Assembly (NCBI GenBank): GCA_019787685.1 | Contig: JAHNUO010000014.1 | Span: 868,001-932,000, forward strand | Direction of reading: 5' to 3' | Length of the DNA stretch: 64,000 nt | DNA from: Chiua virens | Lineage: Eukaryota > Basidiomycota > Agaricomycetes > Boletales > Boletaceae | Shown: one piece after another, positions 35,901 to 45,930 of the stretch | Position numbering within the stretch: position 1 is the first letter of the stretch | Layout of the letters: every line of letters starts with the position of its first letter | Translations under genes and position numbers: made by a program | The notes under the pieces: model-generated | Databases searched by the model: none | What the model was told of the DNA's origin: nothing | What the model saw: only the letters and a program-made list of their open reading frames with translations

Positions 35901-37975
35901 AGTTTATTACAGTATCGAAAATGAATGTCCATAGGGGTCTTTTGTTGGAGCGGTCGATGTAATCTGATAGCCAGGTTAGTTCGATTGCTTGGTTACGGGC
36001 TTCAATGTTTAGTAGGTTGATTCCTCCTTCTTGGCGTGGTTTCATTACTTGCGCAAGGCTGAGGCCTGGTGGGGTTTTGTTCCCTTCCCAGATAAATAAT
36101 CTCGTCATGGTGATGAGTGATTTTGTGACGACAGGTGGCATTCCTTGCGCTTTCGTTAGGAACTGTGTCATGCCGCCAACTACCATTTGTATAATCAGGC
36201 GTTTAGCGTCTAAGGTGGGTTTTGCTGTTGCCCATCGATCGAAGGTTGCTTTTATTTTATCTAGTGTAGGTGTCCATGGTTGAACTTGTTCGATTTTATT
36301 TCCTATCCATGCGCCTAATATGCGGGTTGGTTGTCCATCCTCTGCGATTCTGATGTACAAGCTTTCTCAAAGTATCTTACGACATTGCTTGCCAATGGAA
36401 CAAGCACCTATGGCAACGCATGTCCAAGCTACCGCCGTCTATGCAGCTCGATGTGGCCACCATGGACGTCACGTTTTTCGTCCCGAAGTTCCACCTCCCT
36501 GCTGAGTCCCTGCACACATCGAAAAGTGCCAAACTCGCGTTTTCCTTCAATTTCCTCCCCGGCGTGGGAAGAACGGACGGTGAAGCCCCTGAACGGGGTT
36601 GGGCAAACATTAATCCTGTCGCATCAAGCACGAGGGAGATGGGGCCAGGATCACGTCGCGATGTACTTCAAATTGGCGGAAGATTGTCGGGCTTCGTGAG
36701 TATCCATCTCTGTCGGACATGAATGGTTTTAATAGTTCCGTTGGTTCACAGGAGTGTTGATGCTCAAAAAGTTGCAGAAAGCGATCCCGATGCGAAAAGA
36801 GCTTCAAGAAGCCACAAGAGAGCTCGAAGATGGGCTTAAGTTGGATCATGCAGATTTTCTGATCAGGTGGAAGACGCAAGTCATCGAATGGGAAAAGGCC
36901 CCACATCAGGTGACTCAGAATCCGTTTGAGCGCGCAGGCAATGGTAAGTACATCTCATGGTCTCATGCTGCGTCATATTCTGATGGATGCTCAGCCATGA
37001 CAATGGCCGGTGTTCGACTCGAGCTCGCAAAGGAGGAGGCGTTAAACTTGCGTCGGGTAGAGAGGCACGAGCTCCACGAAGAATGCTCTGCGAGCATGCT
37101 AATTTGCTCGGAGTTGGAGCTAGAGGAACAACAGTATGTATTCTTGTTCCTGGAGCATGAGTATTTAAAGTTGACTGTCAGTTCAGGCGTCGCATCAAAA
37201 GTGAGAAGGCCGGACTTGGGGAGCACGTCACTGACAATCAAGAGGCAAATCTCGCTCAACGCCGCAATATACTACAACGTCGTATCGACTCTTGGGTCAA
37301 ATTACAGTACCGTTTTCTCCCCGCCCTCGCTGCAGTTCGTGCCAAGGAAGCAGGCGACGCTGACTCACCTATATCGCCGGAAACCTTCAAGCTTATGTTA
37401 CCCTCCCAATTGGGCTCGTCAATACCCTGCAACGAGAATCTTCAGCGTATCGAGTGGAGGCTGCGCTTCGCCCAAGCACACGATGCACTTCACTCCGTTC
37501 GTGGTAACCTTCGTGCAAGATCGTGCGTTCTTAAATACAAAGATCGTGGGCTCCGTGGGCAACGGCCAAACACCAGAGCTCGTGGTACACTCAAGGGGAT
37601 TCAAGCTCGGATCGACGCCGCCGCCGACAGGTACAACGACGCTCATGCTGCGTTGGTCAAACTCGCACCGAGCCTGAATGAGTCAACCTGGCACTCGAAG
37701 CTGCCTCGCCTTCAGCCTGACGACATCCGAGGACTAACAGACTCCCTTTGGGGAGAAACGGAGGGGTGGAGCATAGGCGGGTCAGTCTCCAAAGATACGG
37801 ATGATGCTGGGATTGAAGGTTGGTCCTGACCTAACTCGAAACTAGCAACTCATGGGCAGTGGCTTGTAGATATGCGAATTGAGTGGTGCAAGGCCAGGGC
37901 TAGGGCAAAGCGCTGGGAAGAGGTGGAACTACTACGTGAAGAGATGCAGCGCATCTTGGCGTTTATGGAGTGAGA
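32905..37975 (+). pseudogene. KDZ (Kyakuja-Dileera-Zisupton) DNA transposase, split by a LINE
   Basis: Exons with short GT..AG introns read YEYYNGLSRLVDNSG (ends 32,990), NRYESFLRISREWRHLKML (from 33,039), CPACPHPGKN, VAIDSNFRLKHKK, GWSYFVEEGAYK, STCASHSAVNMADTKSNQG, ATGVGTVDCARHNM and MDYLFFSAIRHVPTSF. After the LINE (33,751-36,355) the same frame resumes at VSYDIACQW, then FFVPKFHLPAES, DGEAPERGWANINP, a long helical C-terminus and RIEWCKARARAKRWEEVELL. This is the KDZ core; its catalytic acidic residues are expected in the DSNFRL, VDCARH and YDIACQ regions. The N-terminal CxC cysteine cluster is absent. The last conserved Trp codon (after LAFME) is tga, about 37,972. Inactive because of the LINE. 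Confidence 0.88.
33751..36355 (-). mobile_element. 5'-truncated LINE in the KDZ gene, 12-bp TSD
   Basis: The perfect 12-bp repeat tacaagctttct flanks it at 33,739-33,750 and 36,356-36,367. A poly-T at 33,751-33,764 marks the 3' end of a minus-strand LINE. Coding: post-RT region 36,355-35,290 (WIGNKIEQVQPW, LIIQMVVGGMTQFLTKAQGM, CTCKHCRRDRTKGC). RNase H is open from 35,260 to 34,652 (STDGCCF, TGEIAAI, SDSRYA, GHSGDLGNEKADELA). The C-terminal domain is 34,651-33,905 (CPDCPDTTESFEH). One frameshift falls in a t/a homopolymer at 35,281-35,299. Less decayed than, and clearly the same family as, the LINE at 1666-4953. The RT catalytic core is missing. Confidence 0.92.
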
Positions 37976-38048
37976 CGCGGCATGGTGGGACGAAAGGGGG
38001 AAGGGCATCGTGCGCATGCGCACCGTCAGGCGATGATACGCCGTTCAA

Positions 38049-39240
38049 TTGCGCAGAGATGTCGTGATTCGTGGGCAACGACGATTGCGGGTGTCGATCT
38101 CTCCGACAAAAACATCAGCCAACCGCCCCTTTGACCACCGCGCAACGACTCACCGAAGTCACGCGCACTGTCCCAATCCGAACCCCACACCACGGGTACA
38201 CAGGACAAGGACACCGCCCACCACGCAGCCAACAAGCGCACCCGGCCACCGTGCCGACCACATAGTGAGGAGAAAACACGTTGACGAGGTCAACGGGCAT
38301 AGTGGAGCCCAAACGACCGGCGACGCACGCCGAGCGCATCGACAAAACCGCATCGGCAGACGGCACGGATACGTCAGCAGACGAGACCGCTGCCACGACG
38401 ACAGCAGGCGCGTCAGCAGACACAGTCGCACCCAATCACATGCCCAGCACGTCGCTCGAGGGGGAGCAACACGGTCAGGACACGACCGACGATGCTGGAG
38501 CAACCGGCCCGGGCAGTCGACACCGCATCACGAGCGCTCCATGTACATCGCCCACACACAACGGCAAAGCCAAAGGGAACCTCCCCGACACTCAGAATGG
38601 GGAGGAGAGAGCCACGATACCACGAACGGCATCAATCGAGGGGGAGAGACCGCGTGCGAGCATGCACAAGCGATCGACGACTGACGAAGAAAACGGTCAG
38701 CGCATCGTGATAGTCGATGAAGACTCACCTCGAGACCCTCCAAAGCGAACTGGATACGATATGAAAGGCCATGGGATGGATAGCGCAGCGAGCAGCGCAC
38801 GCCGCGACTCGAAACGAGTCAGAACGCGGCTGCTAGCCGAGCAGGACGGTCAGTTCAAATGGAATAAAGACAAGACCGGAACGAACGCACCAGCACCATC
38901 CACACCACCTCATAACCATACACGACGTCCCCTCCATCATCCGAATCCCCCGCATCGTCGAGGACGCATCAGAACTCGAGCTAGACAAGTCAGTCGGCAC
39001 CGTACGAGCAAGATCGCTCACCAAGCCATAAGGTCGCACCAAACCAATCCGGACGCCCTGACCGCGTCGTATATAGCCTATAAAATCCAAGGAAACAATT
39101 AGCACGCATCAGACAGCAGCAGGACGCACCACGGAGCGAGTAGAGCAGATCGCTCGCCCCGCGACTTACCATATATGGACACCGCCCGAGCGTACCAGTA
39201 CGCGCTGAACGGCGTTGCATTCACCACGGACTCATACGAT
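38049..39240 (+). other. long disordered ORF, unknown
   Basis: 38,281-39,102 is open for 273 codons and is CGA/ACG-rich (Thr, Ala, Asp, Arg). A second plus frame, 38,049-38,684, is also open, and so are minus frames, which points to composition rather than selection. Words such as RIVIVDEDSPRDPPK and an Arg/His-rich tail could be an ORF1-like LINE protein or nothing at all. It follows the KDZ transposase by about 70 bp. 39,232-39,290 shares a module with 51,408-51,460. Confidence 0.3.
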
Positions 39241-39715
39241 TCACACGGCCCTACGGGCAACCCTGGACCCCTGAGAGCAAGCTATCCATTTCACTCAATT
39301 TTAAGCCTGAACTCATAAAACAAAAGCAACAAATGATATCAGAGACCTCCACATGAAAAGCATTGTATTTGTAGCATCAGTCTGAACACAGCCTCATCAG
39401 TGAGTAATTCAAGAAAATTTAACAACAGCATCAGTCAAAGCAAGAAGTAGTAGGCAACTTGACTCAGCATTTCCTGGACCTTGGATACGACCAAGGTACA
39501 CTGATAGGGAAACAAGCAATCTCAGTAACTGATACAACTTGAACATTAGAAAGAACGAGAAAGAGTGAACAGCACACTTAAGGAGAAGAGGCCCTCGGTC
39601 TACTCTCAAACAACACCCTATTGTCAAAAAATCATGTGGATGATATGTACACAATATCTTATCACGCGCGATCAAGATGCTGTGGAGCGGGCCACAGATG
39701 CCGACGGGTACTGAA

Positions 39716-41297
39716 TAGTCCCCGACTTCCCACGGTAGTGGGAGGAGGGTTTTCTCGGCGAGAAACGTACAGGCACCAAGCAAACGGGGACTGCAGGAAC
39801 ATTTTACTAAATCAGGGCTGGCTTGTTTGTACGTGTTGTTTTCTTGATGAAAGCTCAGCACTACCTTCATTAAGCTGCTACCAAACAGTGGTTGCTATCG
39901 ACGACACATAGAATGTGAGTAGTGATTTTTGTTCTTTAAATCCGTTTTCTTAGCAATGTCTCTACCAGGTTCATCAACAAAGAACCGTGTGTCTCGTTTA
40001 CTCGATGAGGCATCCTGCCCTCCGAAGGGCCCACACGACCCTGTAGGGTATCCTCTATATTATGACCCTCTGTAAGACCCTGGCGTTCATCTACCCGTCT
40101 TTGAAACCCCTGAAAACTTTGTTAATTGGTTGGCAACATCTTTGAAATCTCACCGCCTTCAATGCATCAACTGTGGTAGTATCGAATTTGCTGGTTGTGT
40201 AATATTCATTGATTCTACTCTGAAAATTGTGCATGGGCCATCCCGTGCGTATTTGACAAAAAGCTCTGATTACTTTGCTTCCGCGTGTTACATGCATTGC
40301 TCACTTTTGCATGACTTGAAGGTATGTGCTTCGAAATTCTCAGTCGACCATTGCAGCATGTGTAGAGCAGCAAATGGTCGAGTTACCATGTTGGCTGCGC
40401 TACTCAGAGTCGGTTTATGAGCACAATCTGTCACATTTGAAGGTCGACAATATGTTTGCTTTGTCGGTTTCGAATTTGTCATTACGACAATCAAAATGGC
40501 AGAAAAACTTTGCCCTTGTCACCGCCTTGTGTGCTCACTTTCTGCAGGCTTGTTCTTCACTGAACAGTCGCTCGACTGCTGAAGTTGTCAATGGATACAG
40601 CGACATAGAATTTCCTATTGGCTGTGCACATAACCCACTACCTCTACTTTTCAAGCCGAGTCAGAAAGATCTGAATGGCTCAGGCGTCTACCAGCTTATG
40701 CTCCAAGGCATGAAGGTTTTCGCAGCAGGAGTACTAGTACGCGAGGTGGCGACTGACTTGGATCAGATGAGGTGAGCCCTTGTGAGGGCCGGGGATGACG
40801 ACTATTGATTAGGATCCACTGATACAGGTCGACATTTTATATATCCTACTGCTATTGTCTCCGGACGACTCAGATATGTAATCTGTAGTCTTTGTCTCGA
40901 CACAGTGAGGCCGAGCTTGGTTTGCTCGTGTTTATACTATGCTCGATGCTCGATCTCCGACAAAGGTCATCCCTTACGACGAATACATCAAGAACACTGT
41001 TATTTGTCACCCTGTAACTCAGGATGATGCGCTTTCTGTTGATCTCAAAGGTAAAAAGAAAGGGCACAGACAATCTTGTAGGCCAATCACCCTCCAAGAA
41101 GACTGTAGGTAAAGGCGCGATGGCAGGCGAAGGAAGCATGGAAGTTGGTGAATGATGTTCAGCCTTTTTTTGCTGTTTATCTTCAGCCGTCAAATAAATT
41201 GTGTTTTTTTTTCTTGATCCATTTCTAAATAGAAGATTGTCATAAGGGAAACTGCATCCTTAGTAGGAGTCGGGGACTGGCGCGTAAAGCGCCGCTA
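39716..41297 (+). mobile_element. Helitron-like non-autonomous element A, 1.58 kb
   Basis: The left end TAGTCCCCGACTTCCCAC (39,716-39,733) and the right end GTAGGAGTCGGGGACT (41,263-41,278) are inverted copies. The right end continues as a small hairpin, GGCGC-GTAAA-GCGCC (41,279-41,293), and GCTA. Element B at 45,931-47,490 has the same two ends in the same relation to a homologous gene, with a hairpin of the same stem and a different loop. The flanks show no target duplication. Subterminal inverted repeats, a 3' hairpin and no TSD are what Helitrons/Helentrons show; the classification is inferred. No Rep/helicase is present. Confidence 0.65.
39913..40775 (+). pseudogene. unknown Cys-containing protein, copy A (decayed)
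   Basis: The start codon is split by an intron: AT at 39,913-39,914, intron 39,915-39,968, then G at 39,969. The reading FINKEPCVS, LLDEAS, YPLYYDPL, FETPENFVNWLATSLKSHRL, QCINCGSIEFAGCVIFIDS, SACYMHCSLL, CWLRYSESVYEHNLS, SNLSLRQSKWQKNFALVTAL and EFPIGCAHNPL matches copy B almost word for word in order. A stop after YYDPL and two or more frame changes break it. The conserved C-x-x-C and later Y-x-H-C residues suggest metal binding. I know no named family for it. Confidence 0.6.
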
Positions 41298-41471
41298 TAT
41301 ATGATTACCATATAAGGGTCAAGATAAGCGACAATTTCGAACAAGAGGCCTGGACCATCTTTCAGGGTCCAGGAATACCACCACACTCCTTTGGAGACAA
41401 ATTCGAGGTACATTTCACTCTTTATTATATATCTTTTCTACTCGAATACCCCATCTTCGATTGAGGGGGAG

Positions 41472-41595
41472 TGTTGGAGATCCCAATCTCGACATATAGT
41501 ACGTACAGCCACTGCTTACGTAACCGTATGTACAACGTTCAGTTGTACCGTAGTTTCTCTCTCGAAGTCACTATATACACACATTAAGTGTTTCA
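41472..41595 (+). repeat. Copia 3' LTR with polypurine tract
   Basis: The tract ttgagggggag (41,461-41,471) is followed at once by TGTTGGAGATCCC; the LTR ends tgtttca at 41,595. This is the usual internal-3'/LTR boundary of a plus-strand Copia element and identifies the LTR family also seen at 3940 and 29,296. The ~170 bp upstream (from 41,298) is probably the Copia internal end, but carries no recognisable RNase H. Confidence 0.8.
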
Positions 41596-41637
41596 TCAAA
41601 GATCGCTAGCTTACTTGCTTGGTGTTAAAGGGTTCGT

Positions 41638-44600
41638 TTGGCTCTCATCTTCTCTCCAGGCTCCCTGACATTGCTGCACAGAGGACACCAACTTGGTAAC
41701 TCCATTCAAGTTACAGTGGTCCGCCGGTATTACGCGGTCAGTGTTCGATACGTTACTCTCACTCACACATGTCACAACGCATTTGCTGACTCGTGTGGGT
41801 ATCTGACACAAATTGCCCCATTACAATATGGCCTGAGGTGCGCCATTACTTTTCCCCCCTGATATCGCTGATCTCTTGTTGATCTTGTTGGAGACCAGTC
41901 CGTAGATACACATTTCTCTTAACCTTCACTACGTACATACGCTACATTACCATATATGGACACCGTTCATTCTTTACCCACGACACGCCGCCTCATGGCT
42001 CTCCAGTCTTGTTCCACCACGACTGGAGGTAAGCCACTAGCTATGCACTCTCCCTACCTACTTACTGACATGCTGTAGTGTATTCGCACATCCTTTAGGT
42101 ACAGTATTTAGTCTTGTTCCACCACGACTGTATGAGGGTCCGAATGCACATTTAATCAGCGCACAACTTTTTCTAGTGGGAGCGCAACTTTTTTGAGTGG
42201 GAGCACAAATATTCGATGGGAGCACAACTTTCTACATGTAAATTACCCAACATTCGTAGCATACAAGCGTATATTACTGTCTGACAAAGACAAAGGGTAC
42301 GTCGTGTCACATTGAGTCCCCTTCCTCTCCTCGTCGCACGTGACACATGGTCTTTGGAAGTCGCTCCTTGAGCTATGAGGAGATGCAGAGGGACTAGGTA
42401 GGTGAGGTTAGGGAAGAGTGCTTCGCTTCGGCCTAGGACTGGAGGGACTTGAGACTAGGCAACTGCACGGTATGGGTAACCGTGGGTATTGCCTAAAATG
42501 GATAAGCCGTCGAGTCACGTTTGTCTTTCCAACGACTTCCTACACCTCACCCCTCCTACACCTTGGCCTACACCTTGGCCTCTCTTTCTGTGCCACCCCA
42601 CATGACGACGAAACCCAACGACGACATGCGACGGCAACCATGACGAGATCGCGACACGACGTGACGACGATGCGACGATGCGTCGCATCATCCCTCAAGG
42701 CTTCACCCGGGCTGGCCGTCCTACACCTCGCCCTCCACACCTCACCCCCTTTCTCTACACCTCACTCTCCCTGCACTCCTCGTCCACCTACACCTCACCT
42801 GACTCGATGATGACGTGACGACCGACGTGACGACCAGGGATATGACGCCTGCGACGTCTGCTTGGAAGACCAATGGGAATATGGGAGGAAGTGGGACTGA
42901 GGTGGGGGTGGAGACATGGATGGCACAGGAAAGGACGCAAGGTGATACGCAGGAACAAGTACATGACAGCCCCACCTCCGAGTCGCCCTCTCCTTCCATG
43001 CCACCCACCCGACAACACACGATGGCAATTCGGAGAACGATGGCGACACGGCGTGACGACGACGTGACAATATGTCGTATCGTCCACGTTGTGCTCGTCT
43101 CCTTCCCTCCACACCTCCTCACCTCGCCCTCCCACACCTTGCCCCTCTTCCTACACCTCACACCACCCTTCGTGCTACCTGGACACGAGGACGATGCAGC
43201 ACGTTATCGCATCGTCAATGCGTCTCACCCTCCGAGTCCCTGCTCCTCACCCTCCCTGCATTCGCCCACCCACCCTCACCTTCTTTTGTGCCACCACACC
43301 CAACGCGACGGACGACACAACGACGACGCCTCCCCCTCCCTCCTTTTCTCCTCTCCCTCTCCTCCCACCCCGGACACGATGGACGACACGATGACCGTGG
43401 CATGAGCCGCACGAAGTGACGCGACATGATAACACGACGTGACACGCCACGTCGACCTCCCCTCCCTCTCTCACTCCTCACCCTCTCCTCCTTGCCTCTT
43501 CCACCACCACCACCTCACCCGACGACAACACGACGACGACGCAATGAGAACGCTGAGACGATGATGCGACAATGTGTCACATCGTCCACGCGTCGTATTC
43601 GTCTCCTTTGCATCTCTATTCAAGTTCACCCCGAGCCCATGCCACTGCCAACTCGCCGCGACAACGACGACAACGACAACGACATGACACGACGCGATGA
43701 GAACGATCGCGGCGTGTCATTTCGTCGGTCGTGTGCCTCGTTCCCACTTCACCTGCTCTCTCCACTGGCAACCCGCGGGTCAACCCGCACCCACACCCGT
43801 ACCCGTTTCTACGGGTCTGCACCGGGACACCCGGGGTACACTCGTGCAGTTGCCTACATATTGCTACGCACTGTGCCAACCTCACCCACATCTACACCCC
43901 ACCCCACACCCATCTTTCTCCCTTCATGGTGCTGCAATGACAACCCAGGAGAGACACTCAGACACATAGGCACCACTAGACACCAAGATCCGGTTTGATT
44001 TATGTACATTCCGTATCCAACTTGTATTATCTACCTGTTTGACAATGTAGTGTGCATCCAATTGAAAAAAAGTTGTGCTCCAAATCCTGCCCGGAAAGTT
44101 GTCCTCCCCTGCCGCTCGGAAAAGTTGCGCTCCTATTAAATGTGCACTTGGAGGCTCATACGACTGGAGTGTATTCACACATCCTTTAGTCCATCCGAAT
44201 TACAGATCTTTCCCACCCGTCCGACCTTAGTGCAACGCAGGCGATCTTGCGATCCAAGCCCCTGTCATCTGGTCCCACTCGTGACCAAGGGCCATACACA
44301 ACGTAGCTCGCAACGTACCTGATGAAGTATTCAGTCTGATTGGTACGGAGAAGGAAAAAGGGACGGCATTCTCATGGTGCGTTCTGCACGCTGGTCATAC
44401 CACCGATCTACACTGATTACCACGGTGATGTCTTAGTGTGTAGGTCAACTTTGCACCCGCATTTGTCGCACCCGATGGCGAGGCTGACGTTCAAACTGTG
44501 GCGGATCATGTTGAGCATTTTGCAAAGATTACCGGAAAAAAAACAGCGAGTCTCTATCTCTTTCAGACCTCATAAGCGTGCAACTCGCCTGCGTAGTGTC

Positions 44601-44908
44601 GGTATTGGTAGCGATTACGACGGAATAAGCTCGACACCTGAAGGGTTGGAGGATGTCTCAATGTACCCTGCACTCGTAAGTCCTTTCTCTTTCTCTGCTT
44701 CGATACGATCTCAAGTTCGTTAGATTTCCGAACTTTATCGCCAAGGTTGGGACAAATATGAACTCGCCGGTCTGACGGGAGGCAACTTCCTCCGTGTCTT
44801 CGCGGAAATCGAGAATGTCGCACGGGAGCTGCAAGCTGAGGGTGCACCAGCAGTTTATGATATTTACAGTGACGAGAGGGAGGACATGCCAATTACCAGC
44901 CTCGAGAT
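41638..44908 (+). pseudogene. membrane dipeptidase (peptidase M19) pseudogene, interrupted
   Basis: Pieces in order: GHQLGNSIQVT, RRYYAVSVRYVTLTHTCHN and AFADSC (41,690-41,800), then, past a 2.03-kb inserted element, DLSHPSDLSATQAILRSK (44,200), NVPDEVFSLIGTEKEKG, DGILM, an intron, VNFAPAFVAPDGEADVQTVA, DHVEHFAKITGKK, an intron, SVGIGSDYDGISSTPEGLED and LAGLTGGNFLRVFAEI..VARELQAEG (to 44,908). This is the zinc-dependent renal/microsomal dipeptidase order, including the GIGSDYDG site. The 5' third is missing behind the Copia LTR, and one base is lost near 44,270. Introns are retained. Confidence 0.85.
42131..44160. mobile_element. 2.03-kb TIR element of unknown superfamily, 6-bp TSD
   Basis: Ends: TATGAGGGTCCGAATGCACA and, inverted, TATGAGCCTCCAAGTGCACA, both followed by TTTAAT. 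Subterminal GGAGCRCAACTTT-type motifs occur about four times on the left and three times, inverted, on the right. It is flanked by cgactg at 42,125-42,130 and 44,161-44,166. The uninterrupted flank sequence occurs nearby at 42,009-42,028, giving an internal empty site. The interior (42,400-43,950) is C-rich, with many overlapping frames but no transposase, and contains an inverted piece of the 9.1-kb minisatellite unit. Non-autonomous. The 6-bp TSD does not match the common superfamilies. Confidence 0.82.
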
Positions 44909-45930
44909 TTGACACGATCTTTATAACATGTCATTATCTAGGTAACATCCGTAGTATACAAGTAGTCATCATCACCAGCAGTGCCACTGCCCACACCAAT
45001 AACTTCGTCGTTTAGTTTGTGGCACTCAGTATGGATTATCTGCGCAATCTCGGTTCAGCAGCCATATCAACCCTTAGCGATCATTGATTCTGTCATGAGG
45101 CCACGCGCACGAGCTCGAGACGGAGACATGCGTTTAGCGTGTGGTTTTTACTGCATCCGCTCATACGCGTGCGGCTCGGAAATGCTGGTGATGTTACGTC
45201 CTCATTCATAATATTGTTCTCGCTATTGTGCACTGACATGCTTACTGAGTCATGAAAGTCAGTCGTTCCAGCTCTTCCTTAGAGCGGGATGCATCTCAGA
45301 GGGCCATGCTGGCAGCTATCCAACTTCTGTGACTACGACACGATTTAGATAAAATACTAATATGAATGGTGTGGGGGCAAGTTCCGCTGTACTGGCGAAA
45401 CGAGGAAGGCGAATGCGAGTGCGGAAGGCGAAGGTGACTGAGCAGATAGATGGTGTAGTGAGTGAGTGAGAAGGAGAGAACGCGTGCGTGCGTCAGAGAG
45501 CGAGACTGGTCGGAAAACGTGCGGAATCGGAAAGCGTACGGATGCGAATTGCTTGTGGAATGTTCGGAAGGCTTCGGATTGAACTAAGTGATCGGGAATA
45601 CGATTCATGCGACGATGTGATGATACTCTGATTGTCTTGTACAAAGTAGCTTATATATGACAGAAAAAAGGCTATGAAATGTATAGTAAATGGGTAAGTG
45701 GAGTGAGTTAGACACGACTGAATTAGGCTGAGTAACGATGACAAATAAAATGAAAAGGTACGCATGAAGGCTCTGAGCCTTCCGGACCGGATCGGTTGCC
45801 GGACGCGGAGCAATCGTTACAATGGCCAGCACTCAACAAACTATTCATGTTTTATTGAAGATGTGAATAAATACAATGCAACAATGCAAGGCGGTACCAG
45901 AACGCGCGTTGACTCTTCGGTGAGTAATCG

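Noticed and set aside
39716..41297. Element A as a classical TIR cut-and-paste transposon
   Set aside because: Inverted repeats are subterminal at the 3' end, a hairpin follows, and no target duplication is visible at either copy; Helitron-like fits better.
42418..43998. Many overlapping open frames up to 196 codons
   Set aside because: C-rich low-complexity interior of the TIR element; frames are open on both strands, with no motif and no splice structure.
45357..45832. Minus frames of 75-106 codons upstream of element B
   Set aside because: Ser/Leu-rich low-complexity readings of a gagtgagtgag-type stretch; no recognisable protein.
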